Counted from the first letter of the stretch, positions 11,243 to 23,012 are shown. The stretch is DNA of 64,000 nt from Warburgia ugandensis (GCA_035236585.1 CP141137.1:11858327-11922326); one strand, 5' to 3'. The notes: generated by a model not told the origin, from the sequence alone. Program-made: numbers and translations.

Positions 11243-13549
11243 AACTAGTATTTGTAACTTAAAATTATTCACTCCCAGAACTATCGAATCCAGATTTTCC
11301 ACTTTCTGTGATATACTTGCCTAGTGCTTATTTCCCTGTTCAGTCTTTATCCTTCATGAACTGTAGTCTTTATGCTGGAAAGCAGTATGTTTAGTAATGA
11401 TAAATATTTGGAAAGATATAGGCCTGTAGTTGATGGGTAGGTTGTAAGTCCATAAATTCATTAGCCACAGGTTGGCAGCATCTAGATAAAATAGCTGTAT
11501 GCAACATTTTGGTCTAGCATGGTGAATCATTCCAAAGGAAAATCTCCTTTATCTTCTTTTAAGAGGCAGCTTTTAGTAGCAAGTCACTTTTATTTATTTT
11601 TACTTCATCTTTTTCTTTAACTTTTGGGGATGGAGTGCCACCTTTTATCTTTCCTTTGTTTTCTTATCCTAGCAGGATGCATGAATGTTAGTCACCAGAT
11701 CCTATTTTGCAAAAAAAATTCAGCCAATGGCTACTCAAAAGTTGGATGAGTTTGGATTATTCAAGTAAAAACTTAAGCAAAGCTTCTGTTTAAGACATAC
11801 ATACAACATACTCATGTTTGGTTACAAATCAACGTTAACACATAACATGTAAGAACTCCATTGATGCCATATTTTCCTTCTGTAAGAATATGGAAAGATG
11901 GAATACTTCAACTCTTGTGTAGAGTTCTTTGTTGATGGATAATCACATGCACGAAAATTTATGGGCTTTTTTGTGGTCTTCAGTTTAGACAGACCTTTCA
12001 ACAAAGACTGGAGTAAGTTTTTCCGGTCCTTTGTCAAATTCACTGACATTAACAAAACTTTGCGCCCTGCTATGAACATCTGTTAGGAGGGCAGGCCTTG
12101 TGATTACTGACCTTTGATGTGTCATAATCCTGGAAAAGTACTTGCAACAATTATGTAGCAGGCTACAAACTTCTTTTTTCCTTTTTTTTATAGGCAAGCT
12201 TAGCTTTTATGGATAACCAATTGAAGATATGATTCAATTCAAGGGGGGTGAAATGATAGGAAACTAAAATGACTAATAAGAAACTATCCCAATAAGTAAT
12301 AACTCTAATGCAAATACTTGGACTTCTATTTAGCAACTTCTCCTAATAACACTATATAAATAATTAAATTCCTTTAGTTCCTACCATTTCCATGACCGAT
12401 TTTATGTGATAGCTTTCACTCTGGCACTAAGTAACCCTTTCAATAGGTTGCCCTTTTGGGATTCGAACCTACATCCATTGGTTGCTTTGATAACAAATGT
12501 TAAAAACTTAACCAATAGCAAAAAGACCCAAGACTAAAATACAGTGTCAACTCAACTCTTTAACCTTTGTCCCATACCATTGTCATTTTCATGTTAGGAT
12601 TTCAGATGTATGGTATTTTTCAAGTTGCAATCTATCCATGGCAGGTTGATAGCTGGTATTTGTTACTAATTAGAATTTCTAATAGACTCACGATCAGTAG
12701 CCATTAAGGTTATCCAATGGAGAAGATTCTGCATGACCCATCAAGTTCTATCTTAAAGACACCAAACTTCAGAGCCATGTACTTGCTCTTAGTATTAAAT
12801 TCCTATACTAATCTTCACATAAAATACCATAATGAAACCTATTTTCGTTTAGCTAGGCTGATAGTTCACCTTTCAAAGAGTTGCTGGTACCAATCAGTAA
12901 ACTAGAATAGTTTGGGATCTACTCCAAAACAAAAAGTGAAAAAATGTAGAGTCCTACCATATTGCTCCCAGGAGTAACAAGCCTAGGAAAATGACAAAGG
13001 CAAGCAGGTTCCACACTGCTAAGATTTGTTCTCTTCTGCTAGCAAGTTTGAAAGCTCTGAGCAAGATTTGCTCTTTCATTATCTACAATGCCTAGTGTGC
13101 TACAACTGTTTTGGAAGATTTCATGGTAGTCATATGTGTAGTCTTTGTAATAATGTAGCTGAATTACTTCCATCGTTATTTATCTTTACTGGGTTGCAAA
13201 ATGTTGTACTCTGTCTGGAAGTCACTCGAAAACTAGAGTGCCTTGTTCCACTTTTAGGCAGCAGTAAGATGTTGGCATTCCTCCTTTTAGTTCCCCATTT
13301 ACTCAAGCATTGGATGGATTTTTTACAATTCATTCTTTTGCCATGAGAGACACGGCACATGTGCTTTGTGTGACTTGTGTCAGAGTCACTAAGCATAATG
13401 GGCCATCCTTCAATAAGAACCCCAACAAAAATGGCATCCACATGATTAGAGCTCGCAACCATCAATAGCCAATGTCTTGATAAAAGCCTGAGAAAGGCTA
13501 ATGAGGGTAGGTTAATCACCCATTCAAGTTAGATAAGAAATTCTCGCCC
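11243..13549. other. Gene-free stretch between SINE and organellar insert
   Basis: AT-rich DNA with no exon I can support. Near 12480-12500 a minus-strand string resembling a tRNA-Met primer-binding site adjoins AT-rich DNA and could be the edge of a decayed LTR element, but this is weak. An open frame at 13130-13519 (minus) is unrecognised. Confidence 0.4.
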
Positions 13550-14060
13550 CACATGATAAACGGGGGGTCGTATGAGAATGATGGTGTACTCTATCAACCC
13601 TCCACCAATAAAGGGTGTCAGGTCTAATGAGCCATTAAAGGCTATTATAATTGTAAAAGGATCTCGGATGGCCCAGCTGCGTGAGGGAAAAGAATCGAAG
13701 AAGCATACGACTCCTTTATGATCTACTCGGCTGGGAGGATACAGTTTTTTTTCATTATTTTCGTATCTGTAATAGTGTGAAAAGAAGGCCCCGCTTCAAG
13801 TTGTTTAGGAATAGTGGGACGAATGTGGACCCTTTGCCTTAGGATTAGCCAGTTATATTTCTCGATGGGGGTAGGAAAGGGATAATAACTCAGCTAGAGT
13901 GTCACCTTGACGTGGTGGAAAAATGATGGATTTCATACCACGGAATGAATTGAGGAACTAGGGACGTTTTCAATACCAACAGCAGCTCTTGCTGAAGCAA
14001 TTGTAGCTGCTCCGACACCTATAGATGCAAAGTATATTCAGTCCTTTGGACAACCCCTAA
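13550..14060. pseudogene. Organelle-derived insert: plastid trnV-GAC region fused to mitochondrial atp9
   Basis: The core is 13800-14045. The stretch ctttgccttaggattag, ctcgatgggggtagg and gtgtcaccttgacgtggtgg (about 13830-13920) matches the plastid inverted repeat just upstream of rrn16, including trnV-GAC. From 13922 on, the minus strand reads an atp9 fragment (ATP synthase subunit 9) with GAATIASARAAVGI then SSSIHSV and NPS. The Arg codon of SVARNPS is now TGA and other changes exist, so the copy is dead. Bases 13550-13800 (cccagctgcgtgagggaaaa and nearby) also look organellar but I could not assign them. Confidence 0.75.
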
Positions 14061-15245
14061 TTTGATTTCCCATGAGTTGCCTAATCTAATTAAAGACTCG
14101 ATCATAAGTGAGGCTTTCTTTATTCATATTGGTATCCGGTATGGCCACACCTGAATTTTTTAATGAAAATCAGAGAATCCACTTTGGAAAATGTGTGCAA
14201 ACAATTCTTAGGGTGATTGGATCGCCCCGGCGGAGTTTCTCCAACATAGAAGGCCCCAGAAAATGCAGCAATTAAGCCCCGGCTGATCTTAAAGGTGGCC
14301 TTAAAACATCTTTCATATAGTTAAGAAAAAAAAAGGGAATAAAGTTGGTTTCTACAACAATGCTTTTCAAACAAATTTCTCATTGGATTATCTCAAAAAC
14401 TACTAGAGTAGAAAATGGGTAACTCAAAAAGTTTGAAATAAACAGAAGCAAAAGCCAACTCGATCTGTCCTAATTGACCGAAGAAGACTTCCTGGGCCTA
14501 GCAGCTAATACTTTCAAACACCACCGAACGCAAGGAGTTGAACTCCTTCCGAGGGCCTAGCAAAAGCCAACTTCTAGCTTGAGGAGTTCAGTTACAAACT
14601 AGTTCATTGAAGATGAGTGGAGCTTGCACTTTTAACAGAAGACCTTGCTGTTAATAACACTAGTATGGTCCACCTGCTTCTCACCTGAGTGGTTTAAGTA
14701 AAATTAACTTTCTACTTAGCCAAGTCTTGTTTTAGCTTGATGCTTGTAGTTCCTCTCTCAAATCACATTGCAAACAAGTGATATCCCACAAGTATTCTCT
14801 CTTAGAAGATCAAATTTTAAAATAGCTGGAGCAATCCAATTAACGTGCAAACCAAATGATTTGGCAAGGAATGTGTTAGTGATTTCATTTTCATGGATTA
14901 ACTTTTTGATTGGATGACCGAGTTGAACATCAATGAAAACAAATTGGATTACAAACTTCAAAAGTGCTAATACAATGTGGAACTGCACTTCAACAACGAT
15001 GAAGCACCTCCACTTTTTCACGATGACCCCACATGCCGTTAATCCAAGCCATTCATCGGACACAACAAAATTCATTTCGAAAGAAAGTCACTGGTTTCAA
15101 ATAGTTGTGTTTTAATTTGTTTAATGTAAATCGTTGCTTTTGGAGAGCTTTGGCTATCTGTATATAGCAAGATGAAAGTACCAACATTCCTTTATCTTGT
15201 TTGATAACTAAAAAGCTTATAATACTCTTATTACTCTAGGTTTAA
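14061..15245. other. Gene-free, possibly further organellar scraps
   Basis: Bases 14200-14300 and 14460-14570 are GC-richer than their surroundings and look organellar in style, but I could not match them to a gene. The rest is AT-rich with no feature. Confidence 0.35.
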
Positions 15246-15892
15246 CAGGGTATTATTGGTGTTTGAGATGACATAATCGTAACTTGAGATGATATGGACC
15301 ATATCCTTGTTATTGGTGCTTGAGCAGAGCTGAGGTAAAGTTATAATCTTTTTAACTCATTGTTAGTAGTGCTTGAGATGAAATGAGATGCAGACAATCC
15401 CATTCTAGCTCATTGTTAGTGGTTCTTGAGATAAGATGAGATGGAAATCATCTCGTGCACACTCACTGTTAGTGGTGCTTGAGTTTTAGATGAGATGAAA
15501 ATCACCTCATTCTAACTTATTGTTACCAGTGCATAAGTTTGAGATGAGATGATCTCATCCCAACTCACTATTAGTGGTTTGCATATCACTTTCATGTCAA
15601 ATCATCTCATCTCATTCCTAGTGTAAAAGAGGGTCATTTCTTTTCATCCCAAAACTAAGCCTGACCCTATATTTTGCTTGAGATGGAAATGAGTAATATT
15701 ATCTTATCTCAATCCATTTAAACCGTCTCCTCCAACTCATCTTAACCCAACTTAAGTGATATTTTTAGTCACCTCACTTCATCTACTACCAAGTTTAGGT
15801 CATATCAACCCAACTCAAATCATCTAAAGCTATATCTCATCTCATATCATCTCTAGTTAGGTTATCTCAGCTCAAGCAACACTAACACCTTG
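15246..15892. mobile_element. Foldback element with TGAGATGA-rich arms, hAT-like ends
   Basis: Left end CAGGGTATTATTGGTGTTTG and right end, read inverted, CAAGGTGTTAGTGTTGCTTG form a terminal inverted repeat. Inside the left half a unit of about 70 bases (cattgttagtggtgcttgag then tgagatgagatg) repeats about five times; the right half has the complementary strings (atctcatctca). The CAGGG/CCTTG ends resemble hAT elements, but I see no clear 8-base target duplication. No transposase is present, so it would be non-autonomous. Confidence 0.7.
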
Positions 15893-15943
15893 TAAAGTTA
15901 AACTGGCTTTGAATGTATGCTAAAGGCCTTTTTATGTACAGGT

Positions 15944-15991
15944 GATATATATATATATATATATCTATATATATATATATATATATATATA
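15944..15991. repeat. (TA)n microsatellite
   Basis: About 48 bases of TA with one C interruption. Confidence 0.97.
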
Positions 15992-16237
15992 AACAACTAA
16001 GAGTAGACAAATTAGGAATTGCAACTTAGTTTGGGACAAAACTATAATTTGAAATGCCAGAAAAGGTGTCAGATGTAATTTTGTAAAGGACAATGATATG
16101 GACAGAGTTGTAATTTCAAAATGAATCTTGACAAGGTAGACTCACATGCGTTTAAGAAGGTGAGAAGAAGTACATGCCCTTTTACAAGGACAGCGACGCT
16201 TTGTTTTATTAACCTAAGTCATGCATAGGAGAGCAGA

Positions 16238-16396
16238 AATTTCAGCAAAGAATTGCAGGTGTAAAGTACAGGTGATATTTGACTACAGGGAAAAAGGTTT
16301 CTAACTATCATTTTCTCTAAGTTTTTTTGTCTTATACTTTTTCACAGCTAGTTAAATATCACCTACTCTTTGCACCTGCATAAAATAGCTGAAATT
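16238..16396. mobile_element. Small MITE, copy 1
   Basis: Ends aatttcagc / gctgaaatt, then tgcaggtg and aggtgatatttgacta facing tagttaaatatcacct and cacctgca. Almost the whole 159 bases fold on themselves. Confidence 0.85.
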
Positions 16397-16529
16397 AACA
16401 CACCCCATATATCATATTTAGAATGACCTAGATAGGCTACATTTTCATGATCATCCAAATGCATTGATTTATACTAAATTTCCTATTTTAGGTATGAAGA
16501 ACTTGATAAATAGCCATATAAGAGAGCAT

Positions 16530-16756
16530 AATTTTAGGAAAAAGTTGAAGGTGTAAAGTGCAAGTGATATTTGATTGGCTAACAAAAAGTTTCTAAATTC
16601 CATTTCCTATAACTTTTTTTGTTTTTTACTTTTTTCTAACCAATCAAATGTCACCTTCTCTTTGCACCTACATGAAATAACCTTTTTTATTTTTTACTTT
16701 TTTCTAGCCAATCAAATGTCACATTTTCCTTGCACCTGCATGAAATGGCTGAAATT
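16530..16756. mobile_element. Same MITE, copy 2, with a duplicated right arm
   Basis: Left arm ggtgtaaagtgcaagtgata; the right arm occurs twice, 68 bases apart (16621-16688 and 16689-16756), both with ttttttacttttttct, agccaatcaaatgtcac or accaatcaaatgtcac and tgcacct. The outer end gctgaaatt matches copy 1, and cacacccc follows both copies. Confidence 0.85.
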
Positions 16757-16764
16757 AGCACACC

Positions 16765-16766
<2 letters not shown>

Positions 16767-16820
<54 letters not shown>
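16767..16820. repeat. (TA)n microsatellite
   Basis: About 54 bases of AT repeat just beyond MITE copy 2, followed by a short ACAC stretch. Confidence 0.97.
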
Positions 16821-16822
<2 letters not shown>

Positions 16823-16831
<9 letters not shown>

Positions 16832-17821
16832 TACATAGTGTAAGAAAAAAGAAGGGTGTGAACTTCATCATAAGCATTATGTCTACAAGGACTCTTTCAA
16901 ATTTGGTAAATAATAAATTCACAATTCAATTGCCCAAAGCCATCTAGTATAGTTGGTCGCAAACATCATGACACATCTTTATGTTAGGATTGATTGGAGG
17001 GCTGAGATAGCACTTTTTTCGTATTGGAGAGATTTGAAGTAAATTTAGGAATTAGAATATGGTTCTAGTTAATTTGCTTCATAATTTTTAGTTATGGTAT
17101 ATATATAATTTAATTATTTTTGTATTTTAGCAAAAACTTATGAATATGGACTAAGTCTTAATTTGAAAATTCGTTAAGGGTAGGAGAGTAATTTACGAGC
17201 AAGAGCAGTGGGTCGAGTAACTGCTTGCTTTCCATTACTTTTCGTGCCTCTGAAATTAGATTCCCTCGTAAAATTTTTATTACCGTTTTGTCTTCACTCA
17301 GGAAGGAAACCGACAATTATAATTTGAGGACTTTGTAAAGACAACGTCTAAATCAACTAAGCAGCAGGTGCGTGGGAGAGCTGCCTGCTTTTCGACGAGC
17401 CTGCTTTAGACCTTTATATTAGGTCATAGAGTAGGACAAAGAAACTCCTGAATAGCCCAACAAGTGTCCTGGTGAAGACAAGGGGTACTTTGGACGTGGA
17501 AATGTACTTGGAATAACTTGCTATAAATTATCAAAATAATCCTCAAAGTTGGACGGTAGGATCTACATCTTTGCTGCATTAATAAATTATCAAAAGATAA
17601 TATATGTTAGTATTTATAAAAATTATATGCGGAGCATCGTATTTTTATTGTGCTTGCAGCTGTAGATAATGACTCTGTAATCCCGTGATTACACGTATCC
17701 TAACAAGGCAATAGAAGCAGAGCTCATAATATTCAACTTGCATTATGGTGCATGGCTCATCCATAACATGATCAGAGATTGGATTGTCAAAATGTTGAGG
17801 CCCACAAATACTTTGGTTCAC
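16823..17821. other. Gene-free AT-rich stretch
   Basis: Bases 16840-16910 resemble the right end of the larger MITE family (compare 25680-25750). Otherwise I see nothing. Confidence 0.4.
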
Positions 17822-17838
17822 ACGTTAGGTTGAGCCAA

Positions 17839-17989
17839 GAAGGGCATGTGACCTTGAGGTCACAGGTTCAAGGCTTGGAATCAACTTCTTGCAAAATACA
17901 AGGTAAGGCTACTTATTATAGGCCCTTGTGGTCCACCCCTTCTCCGAACCCCGCATAGGCGGGAGCTTTGTGCACCGGGGTTGCCCTTT
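17839..17989 (+). mobile_element. Au-like SINE, 5'-truncated
   Basis: Starts just before the B-box arm (gtgaccttgaggtcacaggt) and continues to the 3' end. Target duplication of 17 bases with mismatches: acgttaggttgagccaa (17822-17838) / acattaggttcaaccaa (17990-18006). Confidence 0.9.
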
Positions 17990-18006
17990 ACATTAGGTTC
18001 AACCAA

Positions 18007-18958
18007 CATATACAAATCGTACTAATCACATTGTACTACATATATACTTTTAATTAATTGTAATTATCACACCACATGAACCAACGAGTTTAATTGTGAA
18101 GTATCACGATTATAAGGATATGATAGTTCTTTGGGTTAGCCTTTATTAGTATGATATGAGTTCAGCAATGCTTCTATCACTAGGGCGGGGTTGAACCTGT
18201 GACTTCTAGGGTGACAAACAAGCACTCTAACCAACTAAGTAATTTTTTGTAACTCTAACTATCCTAAGGTAGTAAAATTCATTAGCGTACATAGTTTGCT
18301 TGCATACCAGTTTAGTCACATCTGTCTTACTTAATTTCGCGCTGGCCTACTATCTCAGGACGTACCAAGTTACGGAGTCTTTAATTGTCCTTAAGGCTTG
18401 CCTATCAATGGATAGTAGGTACCTTCCTGTGAGCATTTATATCAGATGTTAAAATCATCTAATTATAGTAATATTTAGGCTACGAGGCATTGAGAGTCGG
18501 ATAAATTAGATGATCAACTAAGCCATAAGCGTAAAGTAAGCCTCTCAGGTCCTCTCCCCTTCCTCCCTCGATACCCCTAGTTACATTAGCATTTCTCATT
18601 AACGTGACAAATGTTGTGCCACGTCCATACTGTGGCCACCGTCGGGATAAGCCACCCATCGAGTCACGAAAAGAAGGCGACTTTTTCGCAAAGATTTGGC
18701 ACAAGAATCCAACCGTAAAATTCGCGTCTCTACTCTCCGAAAAAGCGGTTCTCCAGCGTTGAATTTTATTATTTTCTTCTTCCAAGCTGTAAGTTAGGTT
18801 TCAAACCTGTTTCTCATTCCATCATTTGTTTTCACACCAACGCGACTGACGTGAGCGTTCTTAGCGCACTCTCTGGCCCTCACGAGCTTGATAAAATCCG
18901 TCCCAATTATCCCTCCGTCACTCTGTCCTCGACCTCACTTTCTCTTTTTACACCAACA
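18007..18958. other. Upstream region and 5' UTR of the aspartic protease gene
   Basis: No exon recognised. The last 150 bases become C/T-rich (ccctccgtcactctgtcctc), as is common for plant 5' UTRs, and lead to the ATG at 18959. A clear TATA box could not be assigned. Confidence 0.45.
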
Positions 18959-20452
18959 ATGGCAGAAAAAACCTCCATTTCGAGCTTCATCTTCTGCTTT
19001 CTCTTATTGTTCTTCTTGGGTCCCGTTCTTTGCCGAAATACTCCGGAAAGTACGCCGGCAAACTCCAAAATCACATCCTTGGATGTTTCTACCTCCCTGC
19101 AGCAGACCCAGAAATTTATTTCCTTTGAAGAAGACGCAGTGGAAGAAGAGACACTAGCAGAACCCATTTCTGCCTCTTCGTTTACAATACGACTTCATTC
19201 GAGGGATTCTCTGAAGAAACCCACAAGCCACGGAGACTACAAAAACCTAACCCTTGCCCGACTGTCCAGAGACGCCGCCAGAGTGAAATCTCTCAACACA
19301 AGGCTAGATCTAGCTCTGAAAAATATCGACCGTGCAGATCTGAAACCCATAAACGCAGAGGACTCTGTCTCAAAAGCAGAAGAATTAACCAGTCCAGTGA
19401 TCTCCGGCACAAGCCAGGGCTCCGGCGAGTACTTCTCCCGAGTTGGAATTGGCCGGCCGGCGAAACCCCTTTACGTGGTTCTCGACACCGGAAGTGATGT
19501 GACATGGGTCCAATGCGAACCTTGTACAGACTGCTACCAACAAGCAGATCCAGTTTTTCAGCCTTCTTCTTCCTCTTCCTACTCTCAACTCTTCTGCGAG
19601 TCCGAGCAATGCAAGTCCCTTGACGATTCTTCCTGCCGCAACGGCTCCTGTCTTTACCAGGTTGATTACGGTGATGGATCCTACACCGTCGGCGATTTCG
19701 TCAAGGAATCTCTAACTTTTGGCACCGGCGCGGAATCGAATTCCGTCGACAACATTGCCTTGGGTTGTGGCCATGACAATGAGGGTCTGTTTGTTGGTGC
19801 TGCTGGATTACTGGGTTTGGGCGCTGGGAAACTCTCCTTTCCTTCGCAGGTTTCTGCAGCTTCTTTCTCCTATTGTTTGGTAAATAGAGATTCAAAAACA
19901 GCTTCCACTCTACAGTTTGGGAGCGACGGAGCAAACCCAGCTGTAACGGCTTCGTTACTGAGAAACCAGAAGCTCGATACTTTCTACTACGTGGATGTCA
20001 CCGGAATGAGCGTCGGGGGGCAGATTTTATCCATTCCGGCGTCAGCTTTCGCATTGGATGAGAGTGGAAACGGAGGCGTTATCATCGACTCGGGGACGGC
20101 GGTGTCGCGTTTGCAGACCGACGCTTATGACGCTCTCCGTGACGCGTTTGTTGCTGGAACGCGCCACCTTCGGTCTGCCTCTGGTGTTGCATTGTTTGAT
20201 ACTTGTTACGATTTGTCTTCAAGTTCTGCTGTAGACGTCCCGACCGTTGCATTTCGTTTTGGCGACGGGAAGTCTCTGCAACTTCCGGCAACGAATTACC
20301 TGATACCGGTGGATTCGTCGGGAACTTTCTGTTTCGCATTTGCGCCGACATCCTCGTCGTTGTCGATCATCGGAAACGTACAGCAGCAAGGGACACGTGT
20401 CAGCTTTAACAAGGCAAATTCCCTTGTGGGGTTCTCTCCCAATAAATGCTAG
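18959..20452 (+). CDS. ASPG1-like: Aspartic protease, ASPG1-like (pepsin family A1, plant atypical/nepenthesin type), intronless
   Basis: Predicts 497 residues, close to Arabidopsis ASPG1 (about 500). Residues 1-25 are a signal peptide (SSFIFCFLLLFFLGPVLC). A prosegment follows with SFTIRLHSRDSL near 74-85 and LARLSRDAARVKSL near 99-112. The mature A1 domain starts about 157 (GEYFSRVGIGRPAKPLYVVL). Catalytic Asp176 is in DTGSD and Asp377 in DSGTA. The nepenthesin-type Cys cluster lies at 186-231 (CEPC, DCYQQ, CESEQC, CRNGSC). The flap motif is VDYGDGSYTVGD, and the chain ends GFSPNKC. The ATG at 18959 is chosen because the open frame before it starts only with GTG and the signal peptide follows this Met directly. 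The start context is caacaATGG. No introns, frameshifts or missing residues: it looks intact. Secreted peptidase; ASPG1 in Arabidopsis acts in guard cells, but that role is only inferred here. Confidence 0.95.
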   Translation: MAEKTSISSFIFCFLLLFFLGPVLCRNTPESTPANSKITSLDVSTSLQQTQKFISFEEDAVEEETLAEPISASSFTIRLHSRDSLKKPTSHGDYKNLTLARLSRDAARVKSLNTRLDLALKNIDRADLKPINAEDSVSKAEELTSPVISGTSQGSGEYFSRVGIGRPAKPLYVVLDTGSDVTWVQCEPCTDCYQQADPVFQPSSSSSYSQLFCESEQCKSLDDSSCRNGSCLYQVDYGDGSYTVGDFVKESLTFGTGAESNSVDNIALGCGHDNEGLFVGAAGLLGLGAGKLSFPSQVSAASFSYCLVNRDSKTASTLQFGSDGANPAVTASLLRNQKLDTFYYVDVTGMSVGGQILSIPASAFALDESGNGGVIIDSGTAVSRLQTDAYDALRDAFVAGTRHLRSASGVALFDTCYDLSSSSAVDVPTVAFRFGDGKSLQLPATNYLIPVDSSGTFCFAFAPTSSSLSIIGNVQQQGTRVSFNKANSLVGFSPNKC

Positions 20453-21794
20453 CTGTGTGATTACCTTTTTGTGGATGAAAAATGGATTGGATTTACAGCT
20501 GCTGCTTTTGGGGTGTAAAACGGTAAAGAGAGATCGAATAGTGGGTTGGTGAATGGAGGGTTTAGATGGTGTTTATTTATGATGATCCAGCAGCCACCAG
20601 TGTCTGATTAATAGTGAAAGGCCTCTAACAATAATGGAGGTGGGACCGGAGATGGTTATTATTATTATTATTATTATTATTGTCTGTGAGAAGTTATATT
20701 ACGCGTGTAGCTTAGTTGCGTAATTAATAGATTAATTAATTGAATTGTTATTTCTCTTCTCAAAAATTGGTCCTTTTTTGTTTTATATATGTGTATGTGT
20801 GTGTGGGGTTACAACGTGAAGAAACAGCGGCTACTTTGTGGCGAGTCTTTTTGTTTCTGTTGTTGGGAGCCCACACCCTTTTGTACTAATGCACACCCTC
20901 TTTTTGGGGTTTTTGGATTTTATGATAAGTGTACGTTTGATCTAAATTTTTTATTGGTCTATTTTTTTAGTAATTAAATCGTTCATGTTAAGCATTTGCT
21001 ATTGATTGGTCATGTATTAAAAATTATATATTTTAAATGATCAATGGACCAGTCATGCAATGTATGTAATTCACGGGTAAAACTTCATCAGATACAAAAT
21101 AGTTAAGATGAATGGTTCCTTATGTTAAAGTGTGTGATACAATAAACTTCCATAGAAAGACATTAGTACTAAAGAAGTGTGGAATATCAGTCAAGGGGAA
21201 TCTGCTTTAACTTGAAGAGTGGGACCGGCTTTCTTGGGAGGTGGAGGGCAGGAGTCTTCTGCCATGGGATTTGGAGAGAAGTTTGTGTTTGACTGTCAGC
21301 TAAGAGTTGATTTGATTGTGGGGACTTTGATTTACTGTAGAAAGTCATGCTGGTGCCCCGTGCAAAGGATTAGGAGTCCCCTACAGAATTCAATTCTTTG
21401 GAGTCCCCTGCAGAATTCAATTCTTAAACCTTAAATTTCCTTGAAATCTTCACAACAAAGGAAAAGTGTCACCTCCAGCTTTGGATTAAATGTAACAAGG
21501 AGAGGTGCCACGATGTTCGCAACCAACCCAGCTAAAGAGAGGTTTGACGGTTCTCCCATGGATTCATTTACACTGGGGAGCCATTAATTTAAGGTTTGTC
21601 TCCATTAATATGTTTAAATTCCTTTTATACTTGACGAAAGCAATTAGTAGATCATCCAGTGAACAAAGATTACCGCGCACAGCCTATCAAGATATGGCTC
21701 ACAGATCAAATGTCTGAGACCAGAAACTGTTGGCATGATGGTACTACCTGGCACAGAGTATTTTCTTAACTTCCAACGTACAACTTGCACGTGA
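20453..21794. other. 3' UTR of the protease gene and intergenic DNA
   Basis: Holds an (ATT)n run at 20656-20681. A 28-base unit (gagtcccctacagaattcaa...) is repeated in tandem at about 21370-21426. No other gene seen. Confidence 0.6.
20656..20681. repeat. (ATT)n microsatellite
   Basis: About nine TTA units in the 3' flank of the protease gene, about 200 bases after its stop. Confidence 0.95.
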
Positions 21795-21952
21795 GATTGT
21801 CCGCGTCTTGTGACTTTGAAATCATGGGTTCAAGCATAAAAACAGTCTTTTATAAAAATGTAAGGTAATGTTGCATACTATACATCCTTGTGGTCCACCT
21901 CTTCCCAAACCCTGCATATGTGACGGCTTCGTTCACTGAGACTGCCTTTTTT
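21795..21952 (+). mobile_element. Au-like SINE, highly diverged
   Basis: B-box arm tgtgactttgaaatcatggg and body cttgtggtccacctcttccc remain recognisable; the A box is blurred. Likely one of the oldest copies here. Confidence 0.8.
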
Positions 21953-22945
21953 GGGGAAATATTATCCATGGACACTAGTCCATGCTACTGCCGGTCTCAC
22001 TAACTCAAAATAATGAATTCTTTAACACCAAATAAATTTATCTATGTTTTTGGCATACACGTGAACTTCTATAGAGAAGTATGGATTAGTCACAGTACAT
22101 GTGTGCTTCTAGTGAACTTAAAGAACATTCATCACTAGGCACACGCACCGGGCCTTGTCTTTTTCTTCGGAAAGTTAGACACTCGGTGCACAACGCTAGA
22201 ACCTTGGTCACACTCAGGTGAAAGACTCTTTGCTCCACTGCATTGGAGAGCTTTATTGCGGATTGTAGGAGAATTATGCATAATTGACATCCTAGATTCC
22301 TAAGCTGTTTAATGCCCTTCCTTTTTTTCTTCCTCATTTTGAATGGTCATACTTCCCTGCTCAACCATATATATTTCCGAAGAACCTACCTCTTAGAGAG
22401 TGGTTTCTTGTTGATGGACCCACATGTAGTCCATGCCCATGTGAGAAAAGCCAACTTAGTACACTGCCAGATGGAATTCAACGTTGATAGCTGTTCGGCA
22501 TCGCAAAAGATGACTACACCTTCGAAACAGTAAATAACGTCAAGATTTGCGGTAGATTTATATGTGAGCTGAGTTGAGTGAGGATTTGATCCTCCTCCTC
22601 TGTTATGTAATCTAATCAGATTAGATGGCAAAAATTCCTCTTTTATGAATCTAGGCCGAGTTTGGCTAAACCACATGAATCTCTTGTGTTTCTTTTGTGT
22701 GTGTCTGAGACGATACTAATTTAACATTTCTAGTAGTGATGTCCCTGATTTTTTATGTCGTGTCAAGTTTGGAATCTGCCAGATGTGAACATGATCTTCG
22801 CCTTCTGAATGTGTCAAGGTTTGCTCATTTGGACCATGCGTCATGGCTTCTTCTGCTTGACGAAGGGAGGCCCTGCCATGTAGAAGACTTGTGTGGTCAT
22901 AACTAACATGGCACAGACTATAACTTCAAGTGCTCCATCGTTGGT
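21953..22945. other. Gene-free stretch
   Basis: Short overlapping open frames on both strands, with no family similarity that I recognise. No repeat structure seen. Confidence 0.4.
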
Positions 22946-23012
22946 GTCGTTCCTGGTTATGGGTCGGCCACATAAATTTTGTTCCTCCATTCCCCTTTGT
23001 TAAGTATCATGG
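22946..23012 (-). mobile_element. RTE LINE 3'-end fragment
   Basis: gggtcggccacataaa, tcctccattcccc and ttaagtatcatggc match the last codons (RIHVADP region) of the RTE elements at 25.9 kb and 47.7 kb. The TGATGA tail is missing. Confidence 0.75.

Noticed and set aside
12437-12510. Possible LTR element edge with a tRNA-Met-type primer site on the minus strand
   Set aside because: The match is poor and no LTR pair or coding region is seen.
13130-13519. 129-codon minus-strand open frame
   Set aside because: No recognisable domain and borders organelle-derived DNA; likely chance.
18240-18290. String taactctaactatcctaagg like the conserved core of large-subunit ribosomal RNA
   Set aside because: Similarity is limited to about 20 bases; flanks do not match plastid, mitochondrial or nuclear rRNA as I know them.
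18480-18785. 101-codon minus-strand open frame upstream of the protease
   Set aside because: No known motif; lies in the presumed promoter region.
18851-18958. N-terminal extension of the aspartic protease open frame
   Set aside because: It starts with GTG, not ATG, and would bury the signal peptide. The ATG at 18959 is the natural start.
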